A stretch of 64,000 nucleotides of DNA from Victivallales bacterium (GTDB lineage Bacteria; Verrucomicrobiota; Lentisphaeria; Oligosphaerales; Oligosphaeraceae): the NCBI GenBank assembly GCA_017417585.1, contig JAFPYX010000041.1, positions 1 to 64,000 on the forward strand. Reading direction: 5' to 3'. The notes under the pieces were generated by a model that saw nothing but the letters and a program-made list of their open reading frames with translations, did not search any database and was not told the DNA's origin. The number at the start of each line of letters is the position of its first letter. Position 1 is the first letter of the stretch. The position numbers and the translations under genes were made by a program. This document shows, one piece after another, positions 60,584 to 64,000 of this stretch.

Positions 60584-60735
60584 GAATTTTACTCTGCCGG
60601 GTTTGCAGTGCGGGGTCAAGGGACTAAATTAAGCACGGCACGAAAATTGCTATAGAATCAAGCATTTGTCTTTCAAAGGGGACTTTGGGAGCGTGTCTGC
60701 TTTTGATAAATACTTAAATTTAAGGAAATATAACT

Positions 60736-63345
60736 ATGCCAGACTCGAATGATAATTCCCTTCACGGCTTTACGCCGCGAGCACAGCAGGCTGTGGAATT
60801 GGCGCAAAAACTCGCCCGTGACCACGGCCAGGACTTCGTTGGCTCGGATCATCTTCTGTTGGCGCTGTTGCGCCAGAACCAGTGCCTTGCCGTGGCTGCC
60901 CTGGAGGGGCTCGGTGTCAACCTAGAAGAACTGGCCTCCGACCTGGGTAGTCAGATGACTCCGGATTCGGATTCGCAAAAGCCCACAGCCGGGAAGTTGT
61001 CGTTTACGGCCAGGGTGAGGCGCATATTCAGCCTTGCTCGCCAGGAGGCCGAGAATGCCGGCTTCCCGTATGTCGGAGCGGAACACCTGGTGTTGGCTAT
61101 TTTGCGTGACGGAGGGGGGCATGCCTTCGAATGCCTGGCTCGGCAGAATGTGACTTACGAGGCCGTCCAGAAATGGATGTTAAGCAGCCTGGATCCGCAT
61201 TATCTGCCTGAGACCAACGATGACTCGCAGTCTCCTGGGGAAGAAGGCGGCCAGCCGGAGGATGGCGCTGCCTCCGCCTCCGGGAAGCAACCGGTGGATG
61301 CCAACGGCGTGCCAATGGGGCAGGGGGGACGCGAACGCGCTTCCGCGCTGAAGGCCTTCGGGCGGGACCTCACCGAGCTGGCTCGTCAGCAGAAACTCGA
61401 CCCGGTGATCGGGCGTAGCAAGGAGATTGAGCGCGTCATTCAGATTTTGTGCCGTCGGACCAAGAACAACCCCGTGCTGATTGGCGAGGCCGGGGTGGGG
61501 AAGACCGCGATTGTCGAGGGGCTGGCGCAGGCCATTGTCAACCGCGAGGTCCCGGAGTTGCTGGCGAATCGCCAGCTGGTGGCGCTGGATTTGACCTTGC
61601 TGGTGGCCGGAACCAAATTCCGCGGGCAGTTCGAGGAGCGCATCAAGGCTGTGCTGGAAGAGGCACGCAATGCAGGGAATGTGATTCTGTTCCTGGACGA
61701 ACTGCACACCATCGTGGGGGCAGGTGGCTCGGAGGGCGCGATGGACGCGTCGAACATCATGAAGCCATCGCTTTCCCGCGGTGAAATCCAGTGTATCGGC
61801 GCGACTACGATGAACGAATACCGCAAGAGCATCGAGAAGGATGCCGCGCTGGAGCGCCGTTTTCAGTCGGTTCTGGTGAACCCGCCCACGGTCGAGGAGA
61901 CCGAGCAGATTCTCCGGGGGCTGAAGGGGCGCTATGAGAAGTACCACCATGTGATCTACACGCCGGAGGCCATCTCGATGACCGTGATGCTCGCCGACCG
62001 GTACATCCCGGCCAGGTTCTTCCCGGACAAGGCGATCGACGTGATTGACGAGGCGGGCGCCCGTTCGCACCTCAAGCTCGTGCATCATGCCCCCGATGTC
62101 AGCGACCTCGAACAGGAGATTTCCGAAATTGAAAAGCAGAAGCTGGATGCCGCTATGCAGCAGGACTTTGAGGCTGCGGCGCGTTTCCGCGACCGGGAGA
62201 AGGTTCTCCGGCAGGAGAAGGAGGACCGCCTGGCCGCCTGGAAGAGCGAATCGGAAAGCGCCAGCGTGAACCTGACGGCGGACGACATCCGCACGGTGGT
62301 CGCCTCGATGACCGGCATCCCGCTGACACGCATGGAGGAGAAGGAGGCCGCGCGGCTGCTGCGAATCGAGCAGAGCCTCAACGAGGTGCTGATTGGCCAG
62401 TCGGACGCGATTCATCTGGTCGCCCGGGCGCTGCGGCGTTCCCGCGCGGACCTCAAGGACCCGCGCCGTCCCATTGGCAGCTTCCTCTTCCTGGGACCTA
62501 CCGGCGTGGGCAAGACCTTCCTGGCCAAATCTCTGGCGGAGTTCATGTTCGGCGACGCGGATGCGCTGGTGCGAATCGACATGTCCGAATATATGGACAA
62601 GTTCAACGTCTCGCGGCTGGTCGGGGCTCCCCCGGGCTATGTCGGCTACGAGGAGGGCGGGCAGCTGACGGAGAAGGTTCGGCGCCGTCCCTACAGCGTG
62701 GTGCTTTTCGACGAGCTGGAGAAGGCGCATCCAGACGTGATGAACATCCTCCTGCAGGTGCTGGAGGAGGGGCAGCTCACCGACAGTCTTGGGCGCGTGG
62801 TCTCGTTCCGCAACACCATCATCGTGATGACCTCGAATGTCGGGGCCGCCAGCTACGCCAAGCCCGCCTCGATGGGCTTTGGCGGCCAGAATGCCGAGGC
62901 GGACAATGCGCGGATGCAGGAGCGCATCCTGGAGAGCGCCAAGAAGCAGTTCCGTCCGGAGTTCCTCAACCGTCTGGATGACCTGGTGGTCTTCCGCAGC
63001 CTCACGCGTGAAGACATCCGGAAAGTCATCGCGCTGGAGCTGGATAAGATTCGCAAGCGGTTGGCAGCCAAGCACCACGAACTCTCCTTCGATGAGGCCG
63101 CGATGGAGTTCATTCTGGACCGTGCCTACAGCCCGGAGTTCGGGGCGCGCGAGGTCCGGCGCGTGGTGACGCGATTTGTCGAGGACACGCTTGCCGAGGA
63201 ACTCCTCAGTCGGGATGACGCCGAGACGCCGGCGCGAATCGTGGGACATCTTGCGCCGGACAACTCGCGGCTGGCGTTTGAAATCACCGCCATTGACGCT
63301 CCTTCACCAGAAGAGCCCGCATTCGTGCCGGTAGGTGAGCCGTGA
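60736..63345 (+). CDS. clpC: AAA+ protease subunit ClpC
   Basis: Hsp100 unfoldase that feeds substrates to ClpP and works in protein quality control. The 869 residues comprise Clp_N repeats (1-145), an acidic Ser/Gly-rich linker (about 153-195), AAA1 with Walker A GEAGVGKT (250-257), a UVR/middle domain (about 455-490, [25 protein letters not shown]), AAA2 with Walker A GPTGVGKT (587-594), and the D2 small domain. The UVR motif and short middle domain fit ClpC rather than ClpB. No mcsA/mcsB/ctsR genes are adjacent. The AT-rich upstream lacks an obvious promoter pair. Confidence 0.95.
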   Translation: MPDSNDNSLHGFTPRAQQAVELAQKLARDHGQDFVGSDHLLLALLRQNQCLAVAALEGLGVNLEELASDLGSQMTPDSDSQKPTAGKLSFTARVRRIFSLARQEAENAGFPYVGAEHLVLAILRDGGGHAFECLARQNVTYEAVQKWMLSSLDPHYLPETNDDSQSPGEEGGQPEDGAASASGKQPVDANGVPMGQGGRERASALKAFGRDLTELARQQKLDPVIGRSKEIERVIQILCRRTKNNPVLIGEAGVGKTAIVEGLAQAIVNREVPELLANRQLVALDLTLLVAGTKFRGQFEERIKAVLEEARNAGNVILFLDELHTIVGAGGSEGAMDASNIMKPSLSRGEIQCIGATTMNEYRKSIEKDAALERRFQSVLVNPPTVEETEQILRGLKGRYEKYHHVIYTPEAISMTVMLADRYIPARFFPDKAIDVIDEAGARSHLKLVHHAPDVSDLEQEISEIEKQKLDAAMQQDFEAAARFRDREKVLRQEKEDRLAAWKSESESASVNLTADDIRTVVASMTGIPLTRMEEKEAARLLRIEQSLNEVLIGQSDAIHLVARALRRSRADLKDPRRPIGSFLFLGPTGVGKTFLAKSLAEFMFGDADALVRIDMSEYMDKFNVSRLVGAPPGYVGYEEGGQLTEKVRRRPYSVVLFDELEKAHPDVMNILLQVLEEGQLTDSLGRVVSFRNTIIVMTSNVGAASYAKPASMGFGGQNAEADNARMQERILESAKKQFRPEFLNRLDDLVVFRSLTREDIRKVIALELDKIRKRLAAKHHELSFDEAAMEFILDRAYSPEFGAREVRRVVTRFVEDTLAEELLSRDDAETPARIVGHLAPDNSRLAFEITAIDAPSPEEPAFVPVGEP

Positions 63346-63461
63346 CCTAGTGCCTGAAAACTTGCCCAGCCAGAGACCTCTTTCATTGATTCTCCTTCAT
63401 CGGACACGCCAGGGATGAAGGGGAGCGGCCATTCCCCATTCCTCCTTACACATTTCGTTTG

Positions 63462-64000
63462 ATGTTCCAGCTGATCATTCGCAAATCTCATGAACACACC
63501 CTCGCGGAGTTTTTCTCCCGTGGGACTGTGTTGCGTGTGGATGCCTTGCCCTATCGCCTGTCAGGGAAGGAGGGCGCAAAGGCAGATGCAGTGGCACCAC
63601 AGCTGGGCGAAGCGGTACTGGAGTTCAAAGCAACCTCGAATGGTGGCATTGTCTTGACCGTGACGGTGCCCGGGGAAGGGCAGACTTCTTCACGGGATAT
63701 CCACCATGGCGACAGCATGGAAATCGGCGGCGCGGCGATCCATTTTTATTTTCTGCGTGACCGTCCCGAGGTCTCCTGGCGTGCAAATGCCTTGGGAAAA
63801 CTCGCCGTGGCGGGCGTCGCGCTGTCATTGTTGCTGGAATTGGCCGCCTTTTGCGCGGTTCCATATCTCATGAATCACAGCAACCGCTGGCGCAGGCAGG
63901 GCGAACTCCAGGCCATCAACTATCAGACGGATGCCCTGCGCAAGAGCCTCCGCAAGCTTGAATCCAGCGACCCCGTCACCGCCGCATTTTTGGACGCCTT
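63462..64000 (+). CDS. membrane protein with FHA-like N-terminal region, cut by window end
   Basis: A frame open from ATG 63462 to the last base (179 codons so far). It begins MFQLIIRKSHEHTLAEFFSR and has a strand-rich N-terminus (about 1-105) that loosely recalls FHA or similar beta-sandwich modules (SSRDIHHGDSMEIGGAAIHFYF). One transmembrane helix follows at about 113-133 (LAVAGVALSLLLELAAFCAV) and then a helical segment. The C-terminus is missing. No Shine-Dalgarno sequence is clear. The FHA assignment is tentative. Confidence 0.55.
   Translation, partial: MFQLIIRKSHEHTLAEFFSRGTVLRVDALPYRLSGKEGAKADAVAPQLGEAVLEFKATSNGGIVLTVTVPGEGQTSSRDIHHGDSMEIGGAAIHFYFLRDRPEVSWRANALGKLAVAGVALSLLLELAAFCAVPYLMNHSNRWRRQGELQAINYQTDALRKSLRKLESSDPVTAAFLDA

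Noticed and set aside
61180-63249. 689-codon frame opposite clpC
   Set aside because: ClpC is unambiguous on the plus strand; the antisense frame has no domain and no start signal.

Overview
This window is bacterial chromosome with dense, mostly plus-strand coding at fairly high GC. The exceptions are a visibly AT-richer stretch at about 45-50.4 kb and one minus-strand block at about 56.8-60.5 kb. Three features point to the PVC superphylum (Planctomycetes-Verrucomicrobia-Lentisphaerae), and my best guess is a Lentisphaerae-like bacterium. The ribosomal cluster runs rpmJ-rpsM-rpsK-rpoA-rplQ without rpsD. A secreted protein carries a pseudopilin-like 'FADGH' segment. A Ser/Thr kinase sits beside an ECF sigma factor, and a double-GTPase/GAP1 locus is present. 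The taxonomy is inference. Lipoproteins (Pal, LysM) show a Gram-negative envelope.

Layout. 0-10 kb: DUF1015 protein, lysA, hflX, mutL, and a peptide-type ABC importer (binding protein plus two permeases, no ATPase in the window). 10-18.9 kb: an eight-fold zinc-ribbon/SGNH protein, pal, a MutT-LipA fusion, hpt, murD, a three-LysM lipoprotein, and class II aldolase. 19.2-24.3 kb: adk-map-infA, then rpmJ-rpsM-rpsK-rpoA-rplQ. 24.3-30.2 kb: an M16C metallopeptidase, a degenerate oxidoreductase-like protein, rplM-rpsI, argC.

30.4-41.7 kb is the most unusual part. Seven co-directional genes encode a zinc-ribbon membrane protein, a membrane-anchored GAP1-N2 protein, a GYF/zinc/double-GTPase protein, an 1115-residue helical membrane protein, a MotA/TolQ/ExbB-like channel subunit, and two short-N-tail, single-TM coiled-coil proteins with an Asp at the membrane edge. 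I read it as a GTPase-controlled, proton-channel-coupled envelope machine, possibly a conflict or defence system.

41.8-45 kb: an HTH regulator with a paired palindromic operator, a sialate O-acetylesterase-type hydrolase and an unknown protein. 45-50.4 kb is an AT-rich island with inverted repeats, a secreted protein with a pseudopilin-like tail, an M50 protease fused to Sel1 repeats, a broken membrane-protein gene and a membrane-anchored hydrolase. 50.4-56.6 kb: an S1C protease, a 47-bp tandem repeat array, then a Ser/Thr kinase, ECF sigma factor, zinc anti-sigma-like protein and second S1 protease that look like one signalling unit. 56.8-60.5 kb (minus): ABC-F ATPase, rRNA methyltransferase, a small unknown protein and rubredoxin. 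60.7-64 kb: clpC and the start of a membrane protein cut by the window end.

Several intergenic spots carry short tandem repeats with a 7-bp period. Strong Shine-Dalgarno sequences are concentrated on ribosomal-protein genes and a few others; many metabolic genes have none that I can see. I found no tRNA, rRNA or CRISPR array and no intact insertion sequence.
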